In this document: positions 12,383-23,990 of the stretch, in pieces
Layout of the letters: every line of letters starts with the position of its first letter
Numbering within the stretch: position 1 is the first letter of the stretch
Assembly: GCF_052324685.1 (NCBI RefSeq)
Contig: NC_135223.1
Span: 11,754,266 to 11,818,265 of the forward strand
Origin: Brachyhypopomus gauderio
Taxonomy: Eukaryota > Chordata > Actinopteri > Gymnotiformes > Hypopomidae
Reading direction: 5' to 3'
Length of the DNA: 64,000 bases
Notes under the pieces: generated by a model
The model's input: only the letters and a program-made list of their open reading frames with translations
Told to the model about the DNA's origin: nothing
Database searches by the model: none
Made by a program: the position numbers and the translations under genes

Positions 12383-13019
12383 AGACTAGACCGGTCATTC
12401 TGAATCCCTTGAAGAGGGGGCTAATTAGTAGATCATTAAACTAAAATGAGGTTTAACAATTGAGGTTTTACTAAAATGTTTTGCTGGGTGGCCTTGATGT
12501 TGTCTCACTGAAGATGCGTGCTGTCCCTGCCACCGCCGTCAGGTTTGAAAGGGACTTCAGCTAGATGAACGAACTCTTTATTGCAAACTCTTTAAGAAGG
12601 TTCATACACAGCAAAAACAAGTAGAATGGGTTCAATCCAGGCCTAACACACACACTACACCTGGTTTACTTATGCACACACTTGTCGTTCCAAGAATACA
12701 ATGGTTGTATGTCTTCACTTGCACATATACATACTAACTTGGCAAAATATACACAAATACACTCCTGGCTATTAGTCTCCTACAAAAAATGATGGAATAA
12801 TCCCAATGGAATGACAGACATGGAGGAGACATATGAATGGCCCAAGGTATATTATGTCCAAAAGCATAGTAAGATTGTCCTTTTGAGCATCAGGTGAACC
12901 TTTCTTCTTGTTTTCTATGCTGTAGTAAGCTCATAAAGTCTGAGTTATGAATTTTCTACTGTATTATATCCTAAAAAGAGCCTTACATATTGCTGCACTG
13001 CATAGTAACTCATTATTCA

Positions 13020-13190
13020 CTGGCAGCCCCGTCGACAGGGGGGGACAACCGGGTCTGTTGTCCCGGGCCCCAGGGGACAACACACATGAAACTTTCTTGT
13101 CCCGGGCCCCAGCAAGACTGTCAACGGGCCTGTTCACTGGTATCGTCTGTGAAAGCCCGGGCACTGTACCACAGGGGCCCACTCTGCGGC
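13020..13190. repeat. GC-rich transposon-derived fragment
   Basis: The text around GCCCCGTCGACAGGGGGGGAC, with repeated TGTCCCGGGCCCC blocks, looks like terminal parts of a GC-ended hAT-like element common in fish. No matching ends or target duplication were found, so it is probably a fragment. Confidence 0.35.
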
Positions 13191-14150
13191 TCTGCGCTGA
13201 CTCTTACATCATTTTGTCGTGCTCTGTTCTCATGACAGGCCAGGTGGAGTAACAGAGATGACTGTTTATGTTTGTGGTTGGTGTGAAGCGATACAGTAAA
13301 GGCAGCCAAGGGGGATCTTTGTCATTTATCTAAGTGGTGTTTCCATGCATCTGCCATGCTCTTAAACACAGATTAACACTGCTTTATGGCCTGGAGGAAA
13401 TGTTGAACGTCCTCATCCGTTAACCTCCTTTGGGCTCCTGCTGTTGCTTCACAGATACATTAGATTCTAATACGCTGCAGTTATGAAAGGGTTAATGCCA
13501 CATACCACTCGATCCTGATTTTAGACTAAGGCCTAAGACGGCTTGGTTTTAATGGCAAAGGAATCGTAATGTGGTTTATTATGAGGAGGAATTGATCTGA
13601 ATGATTAAATGATCCTTGCATGGATTATTATTCCATATTCTAAATGGGAGCTTTGTGAGCTTCATAAACAAATGCGCTCGTTTGTGAGGGATTATCTGTA
13701 ATCTCGCTCGAGGCCCTCCCCACTGCACCCCTATCTCTCTGCTCACTCGTTCTGTCTGCCACTTTCCATCAGCTTAACGAATGTGGTCCCTCCCTCTCTT
13801 CCCCTCCCTCTCTTCTTTCTCTTTCTGTTTCTTTTGATGCGTCTAATACACAGATTGCTGTCTGGCTTCTTGTGCATTTAAACTAAACCACAGCAACAAA
13901 TATTCAAGCGCTGACTGAAGGGCTGATCAGTTAATCCCATTATTGTCTGTTTATTCTGAGAAAGAGATTTCACATAGTAAACCCCCAGACAGCAGTATTA
14001 AACAGCCTTTCACAGACACAAATCTGGATGAGACAAATATACACACAAACATTGACATCAAGGTATGTCAGGACTGCATACACAATGTTCCTAAACAGAG
14101 TGAAGATCCAAATTTGTGCTTGCAGCATGGGAATGGGTCTCTGATCTTTT

Positions 14151-16075
14151 TCAAAGTTCATCCCTCCCACTTGTTACTCTCTCCCTCTCTTTGCTCCTCC
14201 CCCTAGAGGCCTGGCTCCGCCCTCTCCGTGCTGGTGAAAGTTTGCTCTCTGGATCTTCTGCTTCGTCTTTTACAACGGCCAGTCCTTCTGCTGCCCACAT
14301 GACCTCTGCCTCCTCCCGTTCCTGGAACCAAGAACAACGTATAAGCACTTACATTTGCACCCCCACTGGTATCATTGTTCTAAAATAAATATCATTGGTG
14401 ATTAATACTGATATCTGTTGGCAATTCAGTCTGTACAAAATTGGACAGTGACACATGTTTGGCTATTTTTGCTGGTAGGCTAGAACATTTAATTTGAATT
14501 ATACAATGCTTTATACACCATGCTTCCATTGTATAGCATCAATTATTCATTGCTCTTGTGCAAGAGAATTAAAAAAGATGATGAGGACCAAAGAAATGTC
14601 ATTGTGAGTGAGCCATCATAGGGCGGGAAAGAAATGCAATAAATCAAACCTCACCGCTTCAGAGTAAAATCACCATTTAGACTTACACAACAAATGAATC
14701 ATAATCTTCGCTGGTTAAATGTAAAATTGCCACTTAGACCTATACCATTTAGTCCTACATCAAAAGCAGACACTGGTAGTTAAACCCTAATTTGCTGTCT
14801 TGCCAATTTGGATTTGTGATTTTAGAATGGGTCGCACGTTAACATGCAGAACAGTCTCTCACCATGTCCCTGTGATGCTTTTCCGTTGTAAACCAAAGTG
14901 CCAGCGTGCACCTGCGGCCAGCTGTAACTGCGGTAACACCATGAGGGTTGATGGGTCCCGATGTGAAACCAACAAGTCGCCCACAGGTGGGCTTGACGCT
15001 GGCCTATTGACAGTAAGCAGACATCATATATTTATGTACACTATATTGCCAAAAGTATTCACTCACTTTCCTTGACACACATATGAGCTTAAGTGACATC
15101 CCATTTCTAATCCATGGGGTTCAATATAACGTTGGTCCACCCTTTGCAGCTAGAACAGCTTCAACTGTCCACAAGGTTTAGGAGTGTGTTTATTGGAATT
15201 TTTGACCACAAATATTGGCGACCGTTTCGCACAATGTGCTTCTGCATCCGCTGACCCCGCTCAATCAGTTTACGTGGCCCACCACTTCGTGACCGAGATG
15301 CTGTCTTCCCAAACACTTCCATTTTCTTATAATACAGTTGACTGGAATATTTAGGAGGGAGGAAATTTCACGACTGGATTTGTTGCACAGGTGGCATCCT
15401 ATCACAGTTCCACACTGGAATTCACTGAGCTCCTGAGAGCGACCCATTCTTTCACAAATGTTTGTAAAAACGGTCTGCATGCCTAGGTGCTTAATTTTAT
15501 ACAGCTGTGGCCATGGAAGTGATTGGAACACCTGATTCCGATTATTTGGATGGGTGAGCAAATACTTTTGGCAATATAGTGTATACACATACATTTAGCA
15601 GGAGTATTTATGGATGTTTAGTATGTGGATATAAGTTTGACAGCGTTCATTGGTGTTAGTTGCATATCTCTGGACACCACACAGAGATGAAAGAAAGTGT
15701 CTTACTGTGAGTGTTTTGGCATCTCTGTCAGTGAAGAAGAGCTCCCCTCCTTCAAACCCATCATTCAGGTAGAGCACTGCACTGCAACAACACACTCACA
15801 CATTCAGGTCACCGTGCAAGATGTACACATATATACGCCATTCCTTTGGGGTGTACTTATGTAACGGATGTGTATTTATGTGTATGTGAGACCTTAAGTC
15901 TCTGTGGGTGAATGCAGGTAACTCTCTCCAGCACTGCCTAGTCTCTGGCTCCAGGATGCAGTTATCCACATGAACAGGGTGAGACAGGTCCAAGCGTCCC
16001 TCCTGATGTCCTGCACACACATGTACATGCATACATGAATTACTTTCCTGAAATGTATCCACGTGGGCAAGTGCA

Positions 16076-16114
<39 letters not shown>

Positions 16115-19100
16115 CTGGAATGGCTGAGCGACAAACTAGGTGCGTGTAGGCGAAGTACAGAATGGAGTGGCTCCTGAAATATGAGTGCATTAATGTTCTA
16201 ACTCTCTCTCCTATCTCATGCAACAGCCTGGCATCTGATTGGTTTACCATTCCGTCCTGGGCCAACTGGAAGAAGAAAAAAAAACTTTAAGAAGCATTTA
16301 CAAATATTATGGCTGAAAGCATCTTGATTATTTGAACTGGTATCATTTCATGGTCATGGGTTTTATGGCGTAAGTTGTAGTACTTCACCTTAAGAGCTTT
16401 TAGAACAGTCAGGCCTTCAAATTTCTCGTGAGGTGTGTGAGGAGAACGTCTTCCCTTGTAGCCGTCGCCAACTGATGCAGCAACCTGTAGATGCAGGATG
16501 TGAGGCAAGACCCTGTTGATCTTTCTGTCACTGGTGGGGTGTCGCTGTGGCCACAGCTGATAAGCCACGGCACTGTAGCTACAGCGAGTAACTGTACACT
16601 GATCCGCTTACACTGGCCAGCTGCATCATTGAGTCACATTCAGACGGCAACAAAACGCCATCCAACACAACGCGATTTGTTCCGTTCATGGCCTCGTCAT
16701 CCATTGTTATTGTAACACCGACCTGGGGAACTGGACCTCCTAATGGAGAGGAAGAGATAGAGAGATATAAAAAAAGAGAAGAGAGTTGAAGCAGACAAGC
16801 AGTGGATGATCTGACCAGTGTTCTCGGTGACACCTCGAAGGCACTCACCAGCATAGAAGCCACTGTCATCCACCTCTAACACCTTCTCTCCTTCCTTCAG
16901 TTTCTCATTGAGCTGTTCTCTCTGTTCTCTGAAAATGAGAAAGCGAAGAGCTCACATGATCAGCTCTTCCTCAGTGCAGCTGTACGTGTCTGGCTGTCTG
17001 TCAGGCACCTCCAGACACATACGCTCACCTCCAGTTCTCCCTTAAGGAGTCGGGCACAACCTCCTCAGGCGTCCAAAGATCCTGTCAGAGACAGTGTGGC
17101 AGATGTTGATTGGTTAGTTTAAGCATGGGGAAAGAGAGCAAACAGCAAAGACGTGAAGCTGTGAGGAGTGCTGTACCGGGTCGTTGAATTCGAAGTCCAG
17201 ATTTTCCATTCCAAAGTAGAGCAATTTCTTCTCTGCTAGAGCTCTGGTGACATAGCTGACAATCTCCTAAGAAGACAGACGTGACAAGCCTGAAATCTGT
17301 TGAAACTCATGATTGTGCAGCCCCAGAGACAGACATTACAAAGAGCTGAACTGCCTCGCATTCTACAGACTGCCAAGATTTTATTCAGCTAAGTGAACCG
17401 TGGTGTTGTGTTTGTCTAATGCATTTTCTGGTGAATTAATTTGCTTTTTTGTGTGGAAAGGTTTTACAAAGCTGCCTGCTCACAGAACACTGGCAGAGTT
17501 AGTAAAACTGCCAGTAATCACTCATCACCAAAATGTCAGAGTATGAGCATTATGGCACAATAGTAGATCTGCCTTTACCATCTGCACATCAAAACATTTC
17601 TACCCCCACCTGTCATCCTGCCACCCCATCCGCTCAACCATGTGCCCAGCCAGGGTAAAAACTACCTCAGAGTTATGTGTATGTGCAGCACAGTAGGTCA
17701 GCTTACTTGTGACGGGCCTGTGGCCTGAGCTTCAGCGTCACCCTCTAGAGACTCGGAGTAGAGCTGCAGGTTATTGAGTGAGTCAGCATCCTTCGGATAG
17801 AAAAGCAACAGGGAGCGTAGAGTCTGTACTGCCCCCTTCAGGTCCCCCGCTGACATTGCAAAAGTTGGGACAGAAAGACATTCAATTCTAAAATTTATAA
17901 TCTTTATCAGACTGATCGAATGACTATTTCTATGCTATGAAAGTATGTTTATATCACTGAAGTTACAAAAACAGCATGATCTTAATCACATCTTTAGTGA
18001 AAAAGCCACTTTAGTACTCCAGTATTGAGTAATATGTGCACATTTGTCCATCATTTGACAACTGGAGTATGTTATATCTCGATGACCTCTGACCTTTGTA
18101 CTGGGCAATATGAAGATGTTCCAGCTGCATTGGAAGGAAGTCCTCCTGGGGAGAAATTCTTCCAGGTCGTGTCGACACCAGAGACACACACATGTGTTTG
18201 CATGACAATAGTGAGAGAGAAAGTGCTGGGAAAAGAAAAGAGAAGTCAGGTCCCTCTGTCCATCACCACCAGATATGAACTGATCAATGTGCTGATTCCT
18301 TTCAAATCTCCACAGACATAGAAGCTTTGTGTGTAGTATAATGAGATTTTTAAATTAAATGTAAACAGCAAAATTTTACCAGTGATGTGTGTGGGTTCAT
18401 TATGTTTTATATTAATTTACTCTCTCCTATATATTAACTGCTTTTCCCCTCACCTGCAGCGTTTTCGTAGATTCCACGAAAGCTTTCCCTGTCCTCTGGG
18501 AGGCGCTGTGACGCCACCGCACACTGAGCCCTGCACTCGTCTGTCTGCTTTAGCGTCTCGTTCACGCACTCCTGCCACCTCTCCACTGCCCTGGACCAAT
18601 CAGAGGAGCCTTCGGCCAGGAGAGCTGCATCGTACACCTCCTTGAGGCACATGGAGGGGTTATGGATGGAGAACTAGGCCTGCTGATGGGGGTAATGTTC
18701 CTGAAAAACAGCGTATCTGTATCCTGACAGTAACTGAGTGGGCGGAAGATGGGAAAGTGGTCAAGATGAAAGAAAATTAGAGAGAGAGTGAAGGATATAA
18801 ATAAGTTATCCTGTTTTTAATTGAGAAGAATCACGTTTGTAGATGTGAAACTATAGAGGCAGATGAATCAGGAATGACAGAATAACTGATGGAAGCGGAT
18901 CAAACACAAAAGGCTGATTCATTGAATTTAAGAGAGGAAAACATTATGGCTGATTATTACATTATTGGCTTATTATTTTGTCTAAGGTGTAAAGGACTGG
19001 TCCAGTCACTTTTTCTTCTGTTTGTAAAGAAATTCAAATGCCCCTCGTGAATTGGACATGAATGAGACTGAATGAGAGAAATAACCAGAAATAAAATATA

Positions 19101-19726
19101 AAACTACAAAGAAAACAAACAAACAAAAAAACAATTCAGACACACCGTATAATTATGCATATGACAGAGCGGGGAAGTGAAGCACGTCTCTCCATGATTT
19201 ATCTTCTACTTCATTCCTTAAGTATGTGTATGTACGTGTGTTTGTATGTGTATATGTCCTGCCTCACCAAAACCTCTCCTCTTCCATCTTACCCAGTGCT
19301 TCTCTAGAGTTCCTTCCCTGTCACAAAACGCCTCCTCAGTAACTCCATCCATGCGCCGGTATTTCTCGATGTTGTTGCGCATCTCCAGGTGACTCGGGTT
19401 GGCCACGAAGAAGGTGTGCGCAGCCGAGGCGGCCTTCTGTGGCTTGCCCAGCTGTGCGAAACGAGAGCGTGAGTAAAGGGTGTCCATGTAATGATCTGGG
19501 ATGCAGACCACACTAGCAACACAGGGAATCACTCTACCTTATAGTAGGTGAGCTGCAGGAAGTTGTAAGGGTTGCGAGTGCCAAATTCATACTCGATGTC
19601 TGTTGACACGGGGAGCTGACCGGCAGGAGTGACCTCACGGCCCACGCAGAACTTCACGCACTCGGCTTGCTGCTGGATCCAGTCGAATGCCCACAGATCC
19701 CAGCTACTGCCTTTTTCTGTGTCTAG

Positions 19727-19770
<44 letters not shown>

Positions 19771-20434
19771 GTTTGCATGCACACACTGTAAGATAGTACA
19801 GCAACAATCAGGTCCTGATTTCTGGTCCTAAGATTTTTTTATGCGCCATAGTTTTGTTGGTGTACCAAATACTGTAAATGAAATTATCTACTAATGCTGT
19901 TCTGTGGGCTGACCCAGTGAAATTAAACGCATGAGCGCTTTAAAATGCAGTAAATATTTAGTTGGACAGTAATTTGTTGCTGTCGCTGATTTGAAATGAG
20001 TTTACAAGGAATAAAAGAATAACATAGCCTACAGTAATGCAGATTTTGTCAACATGCACAGACACACACGCACATAGTTTTGGGGCGTGCAAGTAGTCAC
20101 GCAAAGAACATCATTTATCCCCGTTATTAACAAATCTTATACCTAGTTTGGAAGCTATTTCGTGTCCCGTTGTTGAACACTCGTCATGACATTTTCGCCT
20201 AATCTTGTGAAGTGTTTCCTTGGTAGAGATCGACTTTTCAAGGTACTCCGCAGCTTTCTCCCATTCCTCCGTAAAATACGCTCGAACTCCCAAATAATAC
20301 AACTCGTCATATGGGGACAGAAGACTGGACAGAGACGCTCCTGTGCTGCCCACGGTAACGGCCACAAAGTCCAAAGTGAATAAGAATGCGACGTTCAGCG
20401 CCACGTATGCAGCGATGTTTGAGTGTATCGCCAT
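14151..20434 (-). CDS. p3h3: Prolyl 3-hydroxylase 3 (Leprecan-like 2)
   Basis: An ER 2-oxoglutarate/Fe(II) dioxygenase of the leprecan family, acting on collagen. Sixteen coding exons in transcript order: 20434-20143, 19722-19538, 19451-19293, 18640-18454, 18225-18094, 17849-17707, 17266-17177, 17081-17029, 16928-16849, 16739-16612, 16484-16389, 16265-16115, 16010-15893, 15781-15706, 15003-14863, 14321-14151. All phases agree and give 733 residues (human P3H3 has about 736). Residues 6-28 are a hydrophobic signal peptide. Four CxxxC motifs typical of the family sit at C82/C86, C119/C123, C248/C252 and C283/C287. The catalytic set is present: H579 and D581 in SHPVHVDN, H651 in INPHGV and R661 in AGRRC, with the expected 70- and 10-residue spacings. 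The protein ends SGRDEL, a KDEL-type ER retention signal. P3H1 and P3H2 are less likely, given the tail and the gnb3/cdca3/usp5 neighbours. Confidence 0.95.
15039..15581 (-). mobile_element. Tc1/mariner-like element fragment in a p3h3 intron
   Basis: Inverted ends CACTATATTGCCAAAAGTAT... and ...ATACTTTTGGCAATATAGTG are flanked by TA on both sides, as for Tc1 elements. On the minus strand, around 15320-15455, it encodes a Tc1 transposase N-terminus (MGRSQELSEFQCGTVIG, SREISSLLNIP), the helix-turn-helix part. Most of the catalytic domain is missing, so it is an internally deleted copy of about 540 bp. Confidence 0.85.
16078..16113. repeat. GT/CA microsatellite at a p3h3 splice donor
   Basis: On the p3h3 strand the donor of exon 12 reads GTACACACAC..., so the CA run begins inside the donor itself. 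Confidence 0.9.
19734..19768. repeat. CA/GT microsatellite at a p3h3 acceptor
   Basis: On the p3h3 strand a GT run lies just upstream of the exon 2 acceptor (...TATGTGTCTAG), in place of a normal polypyrimidine tract. Confidence 0.85.
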
Positions 20435-21387
20435 AGCGCCACAGAGAGCGCAGAGATTTAGGGAGCACAGTTAGAAACGGGTCTGAGGAAGAACAAGAAT
20501 GTTCCTCAGCAGTAAGAAGGGAGGAGTGAAATGAGATGGGTGGAGATGGAAGGGTTTCAGAGATCACACAGAGACCACTGAAATGAAAGACACACCCAAG
20601 TGTAATGTCTATGCAATACACTTACTAATAACACACCACCTGTTATTATTTCGGGTGGATGCAACAACAATTTAATAAAACACACATTACAGGGCCCAAT
20701 GGTGTGTTGCGTGCTTCTCTACCCCAAACCCGGTTATTCGTGTACAACACGTCCTCCTACCCACATGGGGGCTCTGCTGTCTTATATATAAAGCGTGGTC
20801 AGGTTTTCCGCGTTCTCGTCGTCAGTAATATTTCAAAAATACGCTCCTATAGTTGTTCAATTACATAAAAAGAAAATCCGGAGGAAATGTTAAAGCTAAT
20901 ATCAGGAGTACAAAAGAGTGCTATATATTTCTTTATCGAATTGTGTTTATGCCAGGATGAAACTAAAGCAAAAATTACGTTGATTTATGAAAACACACCC
21001 GTCCCGATGACTTTTCAGAATGTAATAATTTTTTTTTTGTTCTAGTATAATAATGATGGATTCGTACACACCAAATTCAAATTAAGTACAATCTAAAATA
21101 TTACGATATTAAAATGTACTGTCCGCCATTCCAAGTACCTAAAAAAGTACCTGCGCGTATATGTGGTATTTTACGTTGCAGGTCTCCGAGCGGCGGATCT
21201 GCAGCGCCGCTGCGGCCTCGCGTGGAATGGCGGAGCGCCGCAGTGGGAGCAGCTGAGCGCTTCACTGGAGCACGGCGAGCGGACGCGGGCCCGGACAAAC
21301 TGACATTTTGGGCAGGGGATTGTGCTTAGGGAGCAAACGCGAGACGGACGAGTGTGCGAAGGGAAATATCTATTTAGTGGGGGGAAA
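20435..21387. promoter_or_regulatory. Head-to-head p3h3/usp5 promoter region
   Basis: The p3h3 (-) and usp5 (+) start codons are 953 bp apart on divergent strands. A CpG-rich block at about 21170-21330 fits the usp5 core promoter and 5' UTR. The p3h3 side is AT-richer. No separate promoter for p3h3 could be pinned down, so shared control is possible but unproven. Confidence 0.5.
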
Positions 21388-23954
21388 ATGGCAGAGGTTA
21401 GCGAGATTTTGATGTCCGTTCTGTCCACAATTAGGGTTCCGAGGCCCGGGGATCGTGTCCATAAAGACGAATGCGCCTTGTCATTCGCCTCCCCGGTGAG
21501 TCCTGTGGCACTTCACGCCTTGCTCTGATAGCTATGCTATGCTAACTAGCTATACTATACTATACTACACTATACTATACTATACTATCTAGCAAGGTAA
21601 CGACGTAAACTAGCTAACAGTTCTCCACAATATCAGCTAGTAGCCACCTACATATGTTACAGCGGTTATTCGCCCAACGTTAATTAAACCCGTACGCGAC
21701 GCGTTTTTGCTAATGATGCCCTGCTTCGACAGTTAGCATCTCTGTAGCTAGCGTTAGCTGGTCTCATTCAGGAGTTTGAGGTGATTTCTACAAAATTAAC
21801 CCATGTTGTCTAGGTGGCTAGTCACATACTTGGTGTGCATTTAATTTCACCCTGTCTATCTATCCCGTTGCTTATCACACCGCGAGAATATATGTCCGAA
21901 AATACTGCTTCAGAAATACTAGGCTAGCTAGCTAAACAGCTAACGCCACTGCTGTACCGTCGACGTTAGCTAGGTAGCTAGCGAGCGGCTACATGTGTAG
22001 CTAGCTAGTTCGCTGAGTAATGTTCTGTCGGCGCCACTGGGCAAAGTATTGCTAACATTAACTATATAGTAACGGTAGAGCTCACGTAGATATGTTTTTA
22101 ATACTGGGTAACTATCAAGCTATTTAGTTTTATGAATATACGCGGTAGACTGCACTTGTATAAGCGAGGCTAATATTAACGGAATGTTATCCTGTGTGGT
22201 TGCGTGTGATGTTTCAGGAGAGCGAGGGTGGCTTGTATGTGTGCATGAACAGTTTCCTTGGGTTTGGAAGTCAGTTCGTGGAGCGGCATCACGCTCGAAC
22301 CGGTCAGAGAGCCTACCTGCACATTACCCGCACACGCAAGGCTCAGGTAAACCTTCTGGAAATAACCACGATCCAGCCTCCAGTCATGATCTTTAAGGTG
22401 CCCCCCCAGCTATCTAGGCCTGTCCAACTGTTAGAAGTTTTGAAGATTTATTAAGAATCATTATTGTCATACATGGAAATATATATAACCTAATTCAGTA
22501 TATAGCTAGTTCAGATCTTTTTACTGTTTTGAGAGGGTACAGATATTACATGTTTATTACTGCAGCCTTACATATGTCACCTGTACATACATCTATGTTG
22601 GTTTATGCGGTGACTGTATATGATAATACATTATTCGTTCTCTTTCAGAAAGAGGATGACAGCAATTCTGGGTCCGGTGATCCACCCAAGAAGAAACCCA
22701 CTCGACTGGCCATAGGTAAGACCAAAGCACTGTGTTTTTATATTATATTTATTGCAATTTAACTGCAATCAATCAATAAAGTGTTATCTTATCTCTTATT
22801 AATTGAGTTAACATTTTTTAATGTGTTAAATCACTTGTTGTCAGTTGATTACCTTTTTTCAGCCTTTTATTATGACGTGATAGAAAAATAACTGTGTCTA
22901 CATGCCATTAGATGCGTTGGAAATTATCAAAAAAGAGATGAAGACATGTGCATAACCTGTACAATTCTGTGGCTCAGTCTATAAATCAAATGTGCATATT
23001 CTGTCCAATTCTGTGGCTCAGTCTATAAATGAGTTAATAATTTTTGCAAAGTCTGAATTTTGGTCTTAGCCATGTAATATGAATGCTTCATGACGTTGTA
23101 AGAAATACATTGTGTGTTTACTTTCCCTCATGCACTATATTTTACAATTACATAGGCTGCCATTGTACGGGGGTATACTGTTTGGCAGAAATGTAATTTA
23201 ATATAAGAATTGGTAATTTATTGTCAAATAACAATGTGAACCCACCAAAATAGATGCTATGTAAAGGCTATACCAAAAGTCTGTGGAGAGCATTTTGAAA
23301 ATTTTTTCTATTTGTTTACTGGTATATGTTTGAGTATCCAAAATGTAGAGAGATCTTAAGATTAATCTAGGCTCAGAAGGGGAACATGTACACCTTGTAC
23401 CACTGTGTGGCGAACTGATAACAAAATAACAAAAAAGTCACTTTTGCTTTATAAAAACATTTGACTCCATTCTAATAATTTTTTTGAATTAGGAATTTGA
23501 TACTTTTTGTAGCAGTACTGTGTTAACATTCTGGATTCTGTTATATCTCAGGGATCGAAGGTGGGTTCGATGTTGAGCAGGAGCAGTATGAGGAAGAAGT
23601 CAAGGTTGTCCTTTTTCCAGACAGACAGGAAGTGACATCAGAGGACTTGGCCACTATGCCTGATGTAGTGAGAGAACGAGTAAGATGGTGCCTCATAGAT
23701 ATATTTTATACAATATCAAGTAGGTCCCATAAAAAAAAAACATGCCGTAAAAAGCTGCATAGTATTGGGCTATTTGATTGTACATATAAATTGTAATAGT
23801 TCTTAATTCAGAATTTTCAATGTTTAATTGTAATTTAAATGCAATGGAAATTTTACTTAAATATATGCATAATTATGATGTTATGTATCAGCAGTGATTC
23901 TTTAAATAGTTTTATAAAAAAAATTGTTATTCTGTGCAGATAAGTAAAAGTGCC

Positions 23955-23990
<36 letters not shown>

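Larger units (their letters stand above)
9516..14150. other. Spacer between gnb3 and p3h3: gnb3 upstream region
   Basis: No coding exon recognised in 4.6 kb. It should hold the gnb3 promoter and any 5' UTR exon, none of which could be placed. Visible structure: a degenerate short tandem run of ACATCTACATACACTCAAAC-like units at about 9840-9930, an 18-bp perfect palindrome at 11499-11516, a GATTA cluster at 12360-12382, a GC-rich repeat fragment near 13020-13190, and GGATTA/TAATC motifs near 13600-13710. Confidence 0.5.

Noticed and set aside
15796-16134. Thr-His-rich minus-strand open frame
   Set aside because: Partly the CA microsatellite and partly p3h3 exon sequence in a wrong frame.
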